7,242 nt of DNA from Lachnoclostridium sp. UBA933 (GTDB lineage Bacteria; Bacillota; Clostridia; Lachnospirales; Lachnospiraceae), in contig DBDL01000097.1 of assembly GCA_002293545.1 (NCBI GenBank), forward strand, positions 29,520 through 36,761, in the 5' to 3' direction. The notes beneath the pieces were generated by a model. The model was not told the DNA's origin and ran no database searches. It saw only the letters and a program-made list of their open reading frames with translations. A program made the position numbers and the translations under genes. This document shows, piece by piece, positions 1-7,200 of the stretch. Positions within the stretch are counted from its first letter, which is position 1; each line of letters begins with the position of its first letter.

Positions 1-1631
1 TTGTCTTTACCGACATCAAAGAAGCACCTTCCATTTCGCAGGTTTCATTTACACCATATATTAACTGGGCAAGAGAAGACGGAGCAGTATCACTGTCAGG
101 TCTAAATACCAAAACAGAGGAAGCAATCAGCTTGCCGAATTCTGTAATTGACGGCAATCGAATTACAAAAGCTCTTGAAACCGGACCGGGAGGCAATACC
201 GGTACGGCGTATCCATATACATTTACTATGGAATTCAGTGAGGCAAGATTGATTGATACGGTCAATATTATCTCGTTGCAGGAAACAGAAGCTACTGCGG
301 CAGGAACCGGTACGGCACCGGATACGGCTATGATTACTACGCGGGCACAGGCAACATATGAGGTTTCCTACTTTGACGGAGAGAAATGGATTCCGATGGG
401 TGCCATTAAGAACGTACCCGAAGCAGAACGTAAAGTATTTAATACAATAGCGATTGACAGCCCTGTAGAGGCGACAAAAGTGAAAGTGGACGTATATACG
501 AGTCATTGGGTAAGATTTGTTGAGCTGGAAGCAATACAGTCAATGAAATCCTCGGTTGTTGAAGATTTTACAAAGTCAAAGTTAGTTTCTGATGAAAATA
601 ACGAAATTATCTTAACGAAACCTTGTGAAATTAATAAAATCAATTTGAAATTAACTGGGGCAGACAATACATATAAGTTTGAATATGCACAGCAGCCGAC
701 AGACCTTTATGCAGAAATCCCATCGGATTATTATGTTGTCCGCTCGGTGGAGGACGGAATAAACGTTATTTTCAAAGAATCCATTGAGGCAGCGAAAATT
801 CGTATTACACCGCCGGAAGGAAAAGATATTGAGGAAATCGAGCTATGGGGCGGGCTGCCGGAACAACTGCCGGGCAGTGTTGAAGAAGAATTCTATCAGG
901 GATTTGAAACAAATACTGCCGGTGTCGACAGATGGGGAAATGCCGTAAACATCACAGCAGTTACCGGCGAAAAATACAAAGGGGACAAGAGCTTGCAGGT
1001 TTCAAACCGTGAGAATGACTGGGATGCCGCAGCCGTAAATATTGGTTCGCTTGGAGTGGATGCTAAGCTGGAATATACGTTTTCCTGTTATATTAAAAGT
1101 AAGAGCGGTGCCATGAATATGCAAATCAAGGTATGCAACGGTGACGGAGAAGATCAGACAGAAGCTACAGGGTCATCCGTACCCGCAAATTCCGACGGAT
1201 GGACATATTTAGAGTATAAGTTCAAGGTATTGAATCCTAACTATCAGACATTAAAAATACAAACACTAAATAATAAGGACGATTATTATATAGACGAGAT
1301 CAAGATTACAAAACCGGTGCCGCCGTGTACCTGTTATCTATCGGCACCGCATATTAAGAACTCACCTCAGATTAATATTCCTGCTGCCGCGGCAGACAAA
1401 ACGATTACCTTACAGGCAGAGGCAACGAAAATGAATTGTGAAGTCGATGGGCATAATGAGGCGTCCATTGAGTATACATATGAGATTATTGAGGATAAGA
1501 GCGACGGAGCATCGGTAAAAGACAACCAACTGAAAGTCAGTAAAGAAGGAACGATAATCGTAAAAGTCACAGCCACTGTAAACGGTCTTACAAGGTCTTC
1601 ACTGAAAGCCTTTAAGATAGAAAAACAATAA
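1..1631 (+). CDS. C-terminal part of a large secreted multi-module carbohydrate-binding protein or glycosidase (5' partial)
   Basis: The frame is open from the left edge (first full codon at 3) to TAA at 1629-1631, so about 542 residues are seen and the true start is outside. Modules by window residue: (a) about 15-180, discoidin/F5-8 type C-like, with the DGN turn after PNSVI, a hydrophobic FTMEF strand, YEVSYFDGEKW and a closing WVRFVELEAI strand; (b) about 185-286, a shorter beta-rich unit ending in IEEIELWGG that may be a second galactose-binding-like fold; (c) about 295-438, CBM4/9/22-type, with GFETN near its start, GDKSLQVS, YTFSCYIKS, GWTYLEYKF and YYIDEIKI in the family order; (d) about 440-542, an Ig-like C-terminal domain starting with a Cys-Thr-Cys motif and containing YTYEII and GTIIVKVTATVNG. 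Proteins with such tails usually carry a glycoside hydrolase domain upstream, but none is visible, so the activity is unknown. No sortase signal or dockerin ends the protein. It probably shares a transcript with the esterase 29 bp downstream. Confidence 0.88.
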   Translation, partial: VFTDIKEAPSISQVSFTPYINWAREDGAVSLSGLNTKTEEAISLPNSVIDGNRITKALETGPGGNTGTAYPYTFTMEFSEARLIDTVNIISLQETEATAAGTGTAPDTAMITTRAQATYEVSYFDGEKWIPMGAIKNVPEAERKVFNTIAIDSPVEATKVKVDVYTSHWVRFVELEAIQSMKSSVVEDFTKSKLVSDENNEIILTKPCEINKINLKLTGADNTYKFEYAQQPTDLYAEIPSDYYVVRSVEDGINVIFKESIEAAKIRITPPEGKDIEEIELWGGLPEQLPGSVEEEFYQGFETNTAGVDRWGNAVNITAVTGEKYKGDKSLQVSNRENDWDAAAVNIGSLGVDAKLEYTFSCYIKSKSGAMNMQIKVCNGDGEDQTEATGSSVPANSDGWTYLEYKFKVLNPNYQTLKIQTLNNKDDYYIDEIKITKPVPPCTCYLSAPHIKNSPQINIPAAAADKTITLQAEATKMNCEVDGHNEASIEYTYEIIEDKSDGASVKDNQLKVSKEGTIIVKVTATVNGLTRSSLKAFKIEKQ

Positions 1632-1648
1632 GATAAACCATTCTGAAC

Positions 1649-1655
1649 AGGAGGG
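1649..1655 (+). promoter_or_regulatory. Strong Shine-Dalgarno site of the SGNH esterase gene
   Basis: AGGAGGG lies five bases before the ATG at 1661 and fixes that start. The 29-bp gap after the upstream stop shows no hairpin and no clear promoter, which supports co-transcription of the two plus-strand genes. Confidence 0.85.
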
Positions 1656-1660
1656 AAAAT

Positions 1661-4600
1661 ATGGGTAAAAAGTTTAGCAGGCTTCAAAGAAAAATGACTG
1701 CATTTATAATTGTACTTACGTTACTTATGGGATCTGTTTGCAGTTATACAGCGGCCTCGGCGGCAAAAAAACCAAGTCTGGTTATTAAAACTGCGCAATA
1801 CACGCGAACGAACCAGACAAAAAATGTAAAGAAAAAACAAACAATACGGGTGAAAAATCTTTCATCAAAAACAAAAGTCACCTGGAAATCCAGTAATAAG
1901 AAACTGGCTGTTGTTAAGGCAGGTAAAAAAGGAAAGGCAAAACTGACAGTTTCTTTAAAGAAAGCCGGAACGGCTAGAATCACGGCTACAATCAGAAATA
2001 AAAAGACAAATAAAAAGGTTAAAGTATTAAAGAAGAAAATATCTGTTGTTACAAAAAAGAATCCGCCGACAAAAAAACCGGTAGTGCCTACAAATACACC
2101 GAGAGTACATATATCTGAAACACCGGCGGTCAGTCCGACAATGAAACCGACCGACAGACCGACAACGAAGCCGACGGACGAACCGACAACAGGACCGACA
2201 ACTAAGCCGACGGATGGACCGACAACAGGACCAACAACGAAACCGACGGACGAACCGACAACAGGTCCGACAACGAAACCGACGGACGAACCGACAACAG
2301 GTCCGACAACGAAGCCGACGGACGGACCGACAGCAGAGCCGACGGATGAACCGACAACAGCTCCGACAGCAGAGCCGACAGTGGATCCGATTGAAACGCC
2401 GGTTGTCCATACACCCTCTCCGAATGATTTATGGGTTGCGACTTGGGGCAGTTCACAATATTCATATTCTTATCCCGTTACCGAGCCGAGCTTGGCAGAA
2501 TCAACATTCCGTCAAATCATACGTGTATCGTCAGGGGGACACAAGCTGCGGTTTACGTTTTCAAATGAATATGGTCAGACTCCGCTGGAAATCAAGTCAG
2601 TGCATATTGCCAAACCAACTAAAAAGAGTGAATCAGATATAGATACATCAACCGATAAAGCAGTGACCTTTAGCGGAGGAAATGAGAGCATAACGATTCC
2701 AGCAGGAGAAAAAGCGGTATCAGATGAAATTGATTATCCGGTAACAGCGATAGAAAAAATTGCAGTTTCCACATATTTCGGAAGTGTGCCATCAAGAATT
2801 ACACATCATGGCGGCGCAAGATCAACAAGCTTTTTACAGGCAGGCAATACAGTATCTGACGAAATAATGAGTTCAAGCACTACAAATTTACGCTGGTATG
2901 TGTTATCGAATGTTGACGTACTGGCTCCGCCGGAAAATCAGGCAATTGTATGTTTCGGTGATTCAATTACAGATGGATTCGGTACAGAACAGTATTATAA
3001 CCAGACACCGGACAATTACTTGAGATGGACGGATGTTTTGGCAGAAAATCTTCAGTCGAACAAGGCAACACAGCATCTTTCCGTAATCAATATGGGGATT
3101 GGAGGAAATTCGATATTCGGCGGATCGGGTCCGGCGGCAAGAGAACGTTTTGACCGTGATGTATTGCAGACAACCGGTGTCGGTTATCTTGTGTTCATGA
3201 TTGGTGTGAATGATATCAATTCTGCCGTTAGTCCGAATATTGAAACGCTTGCGGATCGTATGACAGCGGAATATACGAAAATGATAAACAAAGCACATAC
3301 TCAGGGAATTAAAGTATTTGCCGGCACAATATCTCCGACAGGCGGAAGTTCGTATTATACGGCGGAAAGAGATGAAGTTCGTCAGGAAGTAAATAATTGG
3401 CTGCGGCAAATGTATGCGGACGGAAATGTGGATGCATTGCTTGATTTTGATGAATTATTAGGGGATCCTATTTCATTTCCCCCTTCGTTAAAAGCGGAGT
3501 ATAATGCAGACGGTTTACATCCGAGTATTCAGGGATATGCGGCAATGGGTAAATATGTTTACCGTGCCATGTGTGAAGAAGTGGATGTGAACCCTCCGGT
3601 TGAAAGGACACCGCAGCCGGCAACTCCGGAACCTACTCCGTTAGGAGATTATGTTGTTGACTTATCAGAATTTATATCAGATAACAAAGGGAACCCGATT
3701 ACCACATATGATACGGATACAGGGACACTCAAAATCAGAGGCGATGAAATTGTTCATTTTGCTTTGCCTAAAACGTTGAACACCGGAGAGTCCGTTAATG
3801 TTATCGTTGAGGGAAATTGGACAGCGGAATCATTAACATGGAGATCTTATTTAACGGCGTCTGCAGGAGTGACCGCTAACTCTCCCGTATCGAATAACGG
3901 AACCCCCTTTAGCGGAACACCGGGTGAACCATACATTCAAAGTTTTACATTGACATCAGACGGCGGCTCAAAATATCTGGCAATCAGAGGTGCGGTGGGA
4001 CCAAAACCGATTCATTTGGATATCACCAAAATCACATTGCCGCTTGAACTGTCTACGCCGGAACCGACAGAACCTCCTACACCGGAACCGGGAACTGCGG
4101 TTTTATCAGATGAAAATCTTGGAAATAATGGTTGGTATGTTGGTCAGGTTAAATTAAATGCTCCGGAGGGCTTTACAATCAGTGCCGGAAATGATCCGGG
4201 CGGCGTTTGGAGTGAGTTCTTGATTCTGGACAGTACGGAAGGGGCAGACAAGAGTGACAGTTATTATTTGAAGGATTCGAGCGGTATTGTAAGCGAAGAA
4301 AAGACCGTATCTTATAAAGTGGATGTTACGGCACCTGACGCAGAAATCAATGTAAAGGACAATATTTTTTCAGCAGCGGAAGAAAACATTGAATTTAATC
4401 TTTTCTATAAAGATACCGCAGCAGTAACAACTGCAGGAGAAGATGACACAAGCGGCATTGAAAAGACAGAATATCAGATTATTGCGGGTGCGGATGTGTA
4501 CAACCCGAATGGGACGTGGGTAACAGGGAATTCTTTCAGTTTGAGTTCTGCGGATAAATATGTAGTATACGCAAGAGTAACAGATGAAGCGGGAAATAAA

Positions 4601-5887
4601 ACGATAATCAATTCAAACGGGATTGCTGTCTATACAGATTCCTTTTTGGAAAAATCCGCTGGAGATTTCTGCCCGGTTACCGAGGCCCCATGTAATACGG
4701 ATATTTCTGTAGATATGAACTTATATGGCAATGCATTAGAGAAAATTGTCCTTAATGGAAGCGGTGATCTTGCAGAAAATCAGGATTACACAATTATCGG
4801 AAATAAAGTTACATTTTCCAAAGATTATTTGGAAACATTAATAACCGGTGAAGAAGACAGTGCTGTCTTTACATTCTCTTTCTTGCCGTTAGGACTGTCT
4901 TATACGGATGCCGCGGGGAATCAGAAGCCTTCGGCTTGCAGCTTCACAATAACGTATGCAGATGAATTGAAAGTACCGGAGTCCGATATCATAAATCCAA
5001 ATGAATATGTATATGATTTATCGGAATTCACAGCAGATTCCAAAGGGATCACAAACTATGATTCTCACAATGAATTACTGAAAATCAGAGGGAACGAAAC
5101 CGTATGGTTTGCCTTACCGGAGGCATTGATTGCAGGAGATTCCATCAATCTTACGGTTAAGGGAAATTGGACAGGCACATCGAAAGGATGGCGGGCTTAT
5201 TTGACATCATCCGGTTCATCGGTAACAGCCGTTTCGCCTGTTTCAAACGGCGGAACTGCATTTACCGGAAAAGCAGGAGAACCATATAGTCAAACGTTTA
5301 CCCTGACACCGAACGGTGCAGCAAAATTTGTTGCCATCAGAGGAACCGCCGGAGGAACGATTGATATGGATATCAAAAAGATTACTTCGGAAATTATATA
5401 TAGTGATCCGACCCCTGATCCAGCGAGTGAAAATTATTATGAATTGGATTTGGAATCTCAAACAGCGCAAAGGACGAGTGGTGCAGCTACTACCGCAGAG
5501 GGAATAAAGCTAGCCAATGCGTCGGTTCCAAGCGGCACCAGCGGGGCATCTGTAGGTGTGAATCTTCCGACTGAGGCAGGGACTTTAGAAAAAGGTGATT
5601 CGGTTGTTGTATTAATAAAAGGAAAGGTTACGGGAGAGTACGCATTTGACTCTTACCGGACATTGTTGGCAAGTGCAAGCACCAGTAACTGGAATTCGTC
5701 GTCTGCGACAGGAAACGAACCTCCTCGCCGTTCGCCGATAGCACCGGGAGAATCCTTTGTTATAGCAAAGGAAATCAAGTTTGATGCCAATAATGCACCG
5801 ACATGTGTCTACTTTCAATTTAAGTCACGGGGAGAGATTACGATCAATTCCATGGCAATTGAAGTAAAAAAAGCTTCTGCCTCCTAA
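1661..5887 (+). CDS. Secreted multi-domain SGNH/GDSL esterase (XynE-like), 1408 aa
   Basis: Probably a secreted carbohydrate (acetyl/acyl) esterase acting outside the cell. A signal peptide spans residues 1-35 (basic start, core TAFIIVLTLLMG, cleavage near ASAA). Then: a Lys-rich Ig-like domain (36-132); a Pro/Thr linker with 12-residue repeats (133-255); an N-terminal beta-sheet domain typical of XynE-like enzymes (257-420; WVATWGSS, STFRQIIRVS, LRFTFSNEYG); and the SGNH domain (about 427-640). Block I is GDSITDG with nucleophile Ser435, block II GIGGN 479-483, block III GVND with Asn517, and block V DGLH with Asp617 and His620, so the catalytic set is complete. After a short PT linker come repeat module A (664-796), a second PTPEP linker, an Ig-like region (about 811-991), an X2-like module (about 992-1100), repeat module B (1116-1245) and a divergent copy C (1259-1403). 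There is no LPxTG, SLH or dockerin. The family's catalytic part usually needs only about 400 residues, so most of this protein is accessory. The substrate is not provable here; xylan-type acetyl esters are the family-based guess. Confidence 0.9.
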   Translation: MGKKFSRLQRKMTAFIIVLTLLMGSVCSYTAASAAKKPSLVIKTAQYTRTNQTKNVKKKQTIRVKNLSSKTKVTWKSSNKKLAVVKAGKKGKAKLTVSLKKAGTARITATIRNKKTNKKVKVLKKKISVVTKKNPPTKKPVVPTNTPRVHISETPAVSPTMKPTDRPTTKPTDEPTTGPTTKPTDGPTTGPTTKPTDEPTTGPTTKPTDEPTTGPTTKPTDGPTAEPTDEPTTAPTAEPTVDPIETPVVHTPSPNDLWVATWGSSQYSYSYPVTEPSLAESTFRQIIRVSSGGHKLRFTFSNEYGQTPLEIKSVHIAKPTKKSESDIDTSTDKAVTFSGGNESITIPAGEKAVSDEIDYPVTAIEKIAVSTYFGSVPSRITHHGGARSTSFLQAGNTVSDEIMSSSTTNLRWYVLSNVDVLAPPENQAIVCFGDSITDGFGTEQYYNQTPDNYLRWTDVLAENLQSNKATQHLSVINMGIGGNSIFGGSGPAARERFDRDVLQTTGVGYLVFMIGVNDINSAVSPNIETLADRMTAEYTKMINKAHTQGIKVFAGTISPTGGSSYYTAERDEVRQEVNNWLRQMYADGNVDALLDFDELLGDPISFPPSLKAEYNADGLHPSIQGYAAMGKYVYRAMCEEVDVNPPVERTPQPATPEPTPLGDYVVDLSEFISDNKGNPITTYDTDTGTLKIRGDEIVHFALPKTLNTGESVNVIVEGNWTAESLTWRSYLTASAGVTANSPVSNNGTPFSGTPGEPYIQSFTLTSDGGSKYLAIRGAVGPKPIHLDITKITLPLELSTPEPTEPPTPEPGTAVLSDENLGNNGWYVGQVKLNAPEGFTISAGNDPGGVWSEFLILDSTEGADKSDSYYLKDSSGIVSEEKTVSYKVDVTAPDAEINVKDNIFSAAEENIEFNLFYKDTAAVTTAGEDDTSGIEKTEYQIIAGADVYNPNGTWVTGNSFSLSSADKYVVYARVTDEAGNKTIINSNGIAVYTDSFLEKSAGDFCPVTEAPCNTDISVDMNLYGNALEKIVLNGSGDLAENQDYTIIGNKVTFSKDYLETLITGEEDSAVFTFSFLPLGLSYTDAAGNQKPSACSFTITYADELKVPESDIINPNEYVYDLSEFTADSKGITNYDSHNELLKIRGNETVWFALPEALIAGDSINLTVKGNWTGTSKGWRAYLTSSGSSVTAVSPVSNGGTAFTGKAGEPYSQTFTLTPNGAAKFVAIRGTAGGTIDMDIKKITSEIIYSDPTPDPASENYYELDLESQTAQRTSGAATTAEGIKLANASVPSGTSGASVGVNLPTEAGTLEKGDSVVVLIKGKVTGEYAFDSYRTLLASASTSNWNSSSATGNEPPRRSPIAPGESFVIAKEIKFDANNAPTCVYFQFKSRGEITINSMAIEVKKASAS
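2168..2311 (+). repeat. 36-bp tandem repeats encoding a 12-residue Pro/Thr linker
   Basis: Four consecutive 36-bp units encode KPTD(E/G)PTTGPTT, with Lys at residues 170, 182, 194, 206 and 218. Degenerate units continue on both sides, so the Pro/Thr-rich stretch covers roughly 2060-2420. Units differ by Glu/Gly swaps and by silent changes (aag/aaa, gga/ggt). It is a flexible spacer between the basic Ig-like domain and the catalytic region. Such near-identical DNA repeats can change copy number by slippage or recombination. Confidence 0.9.
3650..4048 (+). repeat. Protein module repeat A in the SGNH esterase (unnamed beta-rich module)
   Basis: Residues 664-796. It begins YVVDLSEF and contains LKIRGDE, FALP, EGNWT, WRSYLT, SPVSNNGTPF, GEPYIQSFTLT and AIRG. 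It aligns over its full length with residues 1116-1245 at roughly 60% identity by my hand count. The alternating pattern suggests a beta-sandwich, and the conserved Trp residues (720, 728) suggest carbohydrate binding. I do not recognise a named family. Pro/Thr linkers flank it on both sides, as expected for an independent domain. Confidence 0.75.
4091..4633 (+). other. Ig-like region of the SGNH esterase
   Basis: Residues about 811-991. Two Ig-like units follow each other. The first has NNGWYVGQVKLNAPEGFTIS and ends in SYYLKD. The second starts near YKVDVTAPDAEI and ends with YVVYARVTDEAGNKT, the classic closing strand of bacterial surface Ig-like domains. They probably act as spacers holding the binding modules away from the catalytic domain. 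Boundaries are approximate. Confidence 0.6.
4634..4960 (+). other. X2-like module of the SGNH esterase
   Basis: Residues about 992-1100. The order DISVDMNLYGN, then LEKIVLNG, then AENQDYTIIGNKVTFSKDYLETL, then a hydrophobic FTFSF strand matches the X2 (CBM_X2) pattern known from cellulosome scaffoldins and some secreted glycosidases. X2 modules are Ig-like folds reported to bind cell wall or polysaccharide or to aid solubility. Which of these applies here cannot be told from sequence. Confidence 0.6.
5006..5395 (+). repeat. Protein module repeat B in the SGNH esterase
   Basis: Residues 1116-1245, the close relative of module A. Shared landmarks are DLSEF, LKIRG, FALP, GNWT, W-R-x-Y-L-T, SPVSN-GT-F, GEPY and AIRG, with Trp at 1170 and 1177. 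It is separated from A by the Ig-like and X2-like regions, so the duplication is not in simple tandem. Confidence 0.75.
5435..5869 (+). repeat. Divergent module copy C at the C-terminus of the SGNH esterase
   Basis: Residues 1259-1403. It keeps the outline of A and B: YYELDL at the start, LEKGDSVVVLIKGKVTG matching the GES/GDS...GNWT strand, FDSYRTLLAS matching WRSYLTAS, APGESF matching GEPY, and a final ITINSMAIEV strand. The Trp of GNW is replaced by Val and the WR by Asp-Ser-Tyr-Arg, so any ligand site would differ. The homology is my judgement from the pattern. Confidence 0.55.
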
Positions 5888-5921
5888 AAATTAGAATATA
5901 GATTTGGTTAATTTTTCATGA

Positions 5922-5964
5922 CAAACACCCCGCAATCCGATTATAATGAATTGCGGGGTGTTTG
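5922..5964. terminator. Convergent (bidirectional) terminator stem-loop
   Basis: Arms 5922-5935 and 5951-5964 are perfect 14-bp complements (CAAACACCCCGCAA pairs with TTGCGGGGTGTTTG), and one more T-A pair can close inside. The loop is about 13-15 bases. It sits 34 bp past the esterase stop at 5887 and 40 bp past the stop of the opposing gene at 6005, so it can serve both. The arm ends in GTTTG but neither side has a long T-run after the stem, so it is not a textbook intrinsic terminator. Confidence 0.7.
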
Positions 5965-6004
5965 CATATTCCGTATGAATCAATGACGGATCTTTAATCG
6001 TCGA

Positions 6005-7195
6005 TTATTTGAATATCCTTTTTGCAAAGTTATATAGTCCGTTTTTCCAAACCGAATAATCATGTCCTCCCGGCATGGTATACCAGAGATGCGGGATATT
6101 ATTATCCGTTAAATTCTGATGATATTGTTCAGAAAACCCTATCAAATCATCTTCTGTTCCCACGCATACAAGAACCAGTCGGGGAAGTTCCTCCCCAGCC
6201 TTTACAGACAAATCCCTGGAGCCTAATCCCGGAGCAGATGAAAATGCCCCGATATATCCAAAACGGTTCAATTTTCTGAATCCGATCAGCAAAGATTCCT
6301 TTCCGCCCATTGATAAGCCTGCAATAGCAGTATCCGCGCGTTTTGTCGATACGGAATAGTGTCCTTCAATAAATGGCATCAGGCTGCCTTCTAAATCGTA
6401 AATAAAATTGTCATATTCTTCAATCGTATGCGGACTTGCCGCGTCACCTTCCTGCTCATTTTCTATCGTTCGGACATCCGGAATGACAACGATCATTTCT
6501 TTGGCGTCCCCTTTGGCAATCAGGTTACCGATAATATAATCGATCTGACCGTCGCGCACCCATGTGTCATAAGCTTGATTATAGCCATGGAGCAGATAGA
6601 GAACCGGATACTTCTTATTTTCGGTATAATTTGCCGGAAGTAAGACATTGCACTTTTTTGTGGATTGTGTAAAGTTTGAAAAATAAGATTCTTCCTTAAA
6701 TACTCCGTATGAAATGCCCGGCAGCGGAAATATATAATCAAAAGGTGTTTTCCAATCGGTAATGGTCCCATTCGGCGGCGTCGGTACTGCCGTCGGGGTG
6801 GGTGACGGAGGATTAGTTGGTAACGGACGGTTGGTGGGTGACGGCTGCTTTGTTTTTACACTGACCTTCACTGTTCCGATTCTTTTATTTGTTTTCCTGC
6901 CGTTTTTTCTATATACTTCTCTTACGGTTATAACCGCTTTGCCTTTCTTTTTTGCAGTTATCGTACCTGATTTCGATACCGATGCAATTTTGGGTTTGTT
7001 ACTTTTAAACTTATAGGTACGCTTTTTTTTCTTGTTTTTTATTTTTATCTTGCTTTTTCCCCCTATTTTCAGCGTCACGGTTTTCTTCTTTAATCCCGCA
7101 TTCTTTGCGGCTGTAGAATAAACGGGTGGGAACATGGACATGACCATAACCAGAATCATAATTACCGAACAATACTTTTTCAATATTTTTTTCAT
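6005..7195 (-). CDS. Secreted CE1-type esterase (esterase D family) with Lys-rich Ig-like N-terminus
   Basis: Probably a feruloyl or acetyl-xylan esterase acting outside the cell. Residues are numbered from the upstream ATG at 7207. I prefer the ATG at 7195 (residue 5): it follows GGGGG by five bases and gives a classic MKKILKK signal peptide, while the ATG at 7207 has no clear Shine-Dalgarno site. The signal peptide ends near STAA (about 34). A very Lys-rich Ig-like (Big_2-type) domain covers 38-118 (IASVSKSGTITAKKKGKAVITV) and a Pro/Thr linker 121-146. The alpha/beta-hydrolase covers about 155-400, with KKYPVLYLLHGY (oxyanion region, His207-Gly208), the nucleophile elbow GLSMGG with Ser299, probable acid Asp353 in VGTEDD, and His382 in GGHDYSVW. 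The triad looks complete and the length fits the family. CE1 members act on feruloyl, acetyl and other esters, so the exact substrate is open. It is convergent with the SGNH esterase gene. Confidence 0.9.
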   Translation of the reverse strand: MKKILKKYCSVIMILVMVMSMFPPVYSTAAKNAGLKKKTVTLKIGGKSKIKIKNKKKKRTYKFKSNKPKIASVSKSGTITAKKKGKAVITVREVYRKNGRKTNKRIGTVKVSVKTKQPSPTNRPLPTNPPSPTPTAVPTPPNGTITDWKTPFDYIFPLPGISYGVFKEESYFSNFTQSTKKCNVLLPANYTENKKYPVLYLLHGYNQAYDTWVRDGQIDYIIGNLIAKGDAKEMIVVIPDVRTIENEQEGDAASPHTIEEYDNFIYDLEGSLMPFIEGHYSVSTKRADTAIAGLSMGGKESLLIGFRKLNRFGYIGAFSSAPGLGSRDLSVKAGEELPRLVLVCVGTEDDLIGFSEQYHQNLTDNNIPHLWYTMPGGHDYSVWKNGLYNFAKRIFK

Positions 7196-7200
7196 AAAAA

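Noticed and set aside
132..134. TTG codon as the real start of the first gene
   Set aside because: The frame stays open to the left edge with protein-like sequence that belongs to the same discoidin-like domain, and no Shine-Dalgarno site precedes the TTG.
1715..1745. Lipoprotein signal (Cys27 in GSVC) for the SGNH esterase
   Set aside because: Val precedes the Cys where Gly or Ala is needed, and a good ordinary cleavage site (ASAA) follows.
2027..2642. Overlapping Arg/Cys-rich, Ser/Leu-rich and Arg/Gln-rich open frames across the linker on both strands
   Set aside because: They are by-products of the 36-bp repeats, which lack stops in several frames. They have no ribosome-binding site and no domain, and they overlap a clear gene.
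2963..3409. 148-codon open frame on the minus strand inside the SGNH domain
   Set aside because: It is antisense to the catalytic blocks, its translation has no recognisable domain, and the plus frame has intact family motifs.
4924..4936. Small hairpin AAGCC-TTC-GGCTT inside the X2-like region
   Set aside because: It is only five base pairs, inside a coding frame, with no T-run; chance is sufficient.
6762..7016. Plus-strand open frame rich in Val, Gly and Phe opposite the CE1 N-terminus
   Set aside because: It is the complement of the Lys-rich and Pro/Thr-rich coding sequence, so its hydrophobic look is a mirror effect.
7145..7195. Lipoprotein signal for the CE1 esterase (Cys in KKYCS)
   Set aside because: The Cys lies before the hydrophobic core, not after it, so it cannot be a lipobox.
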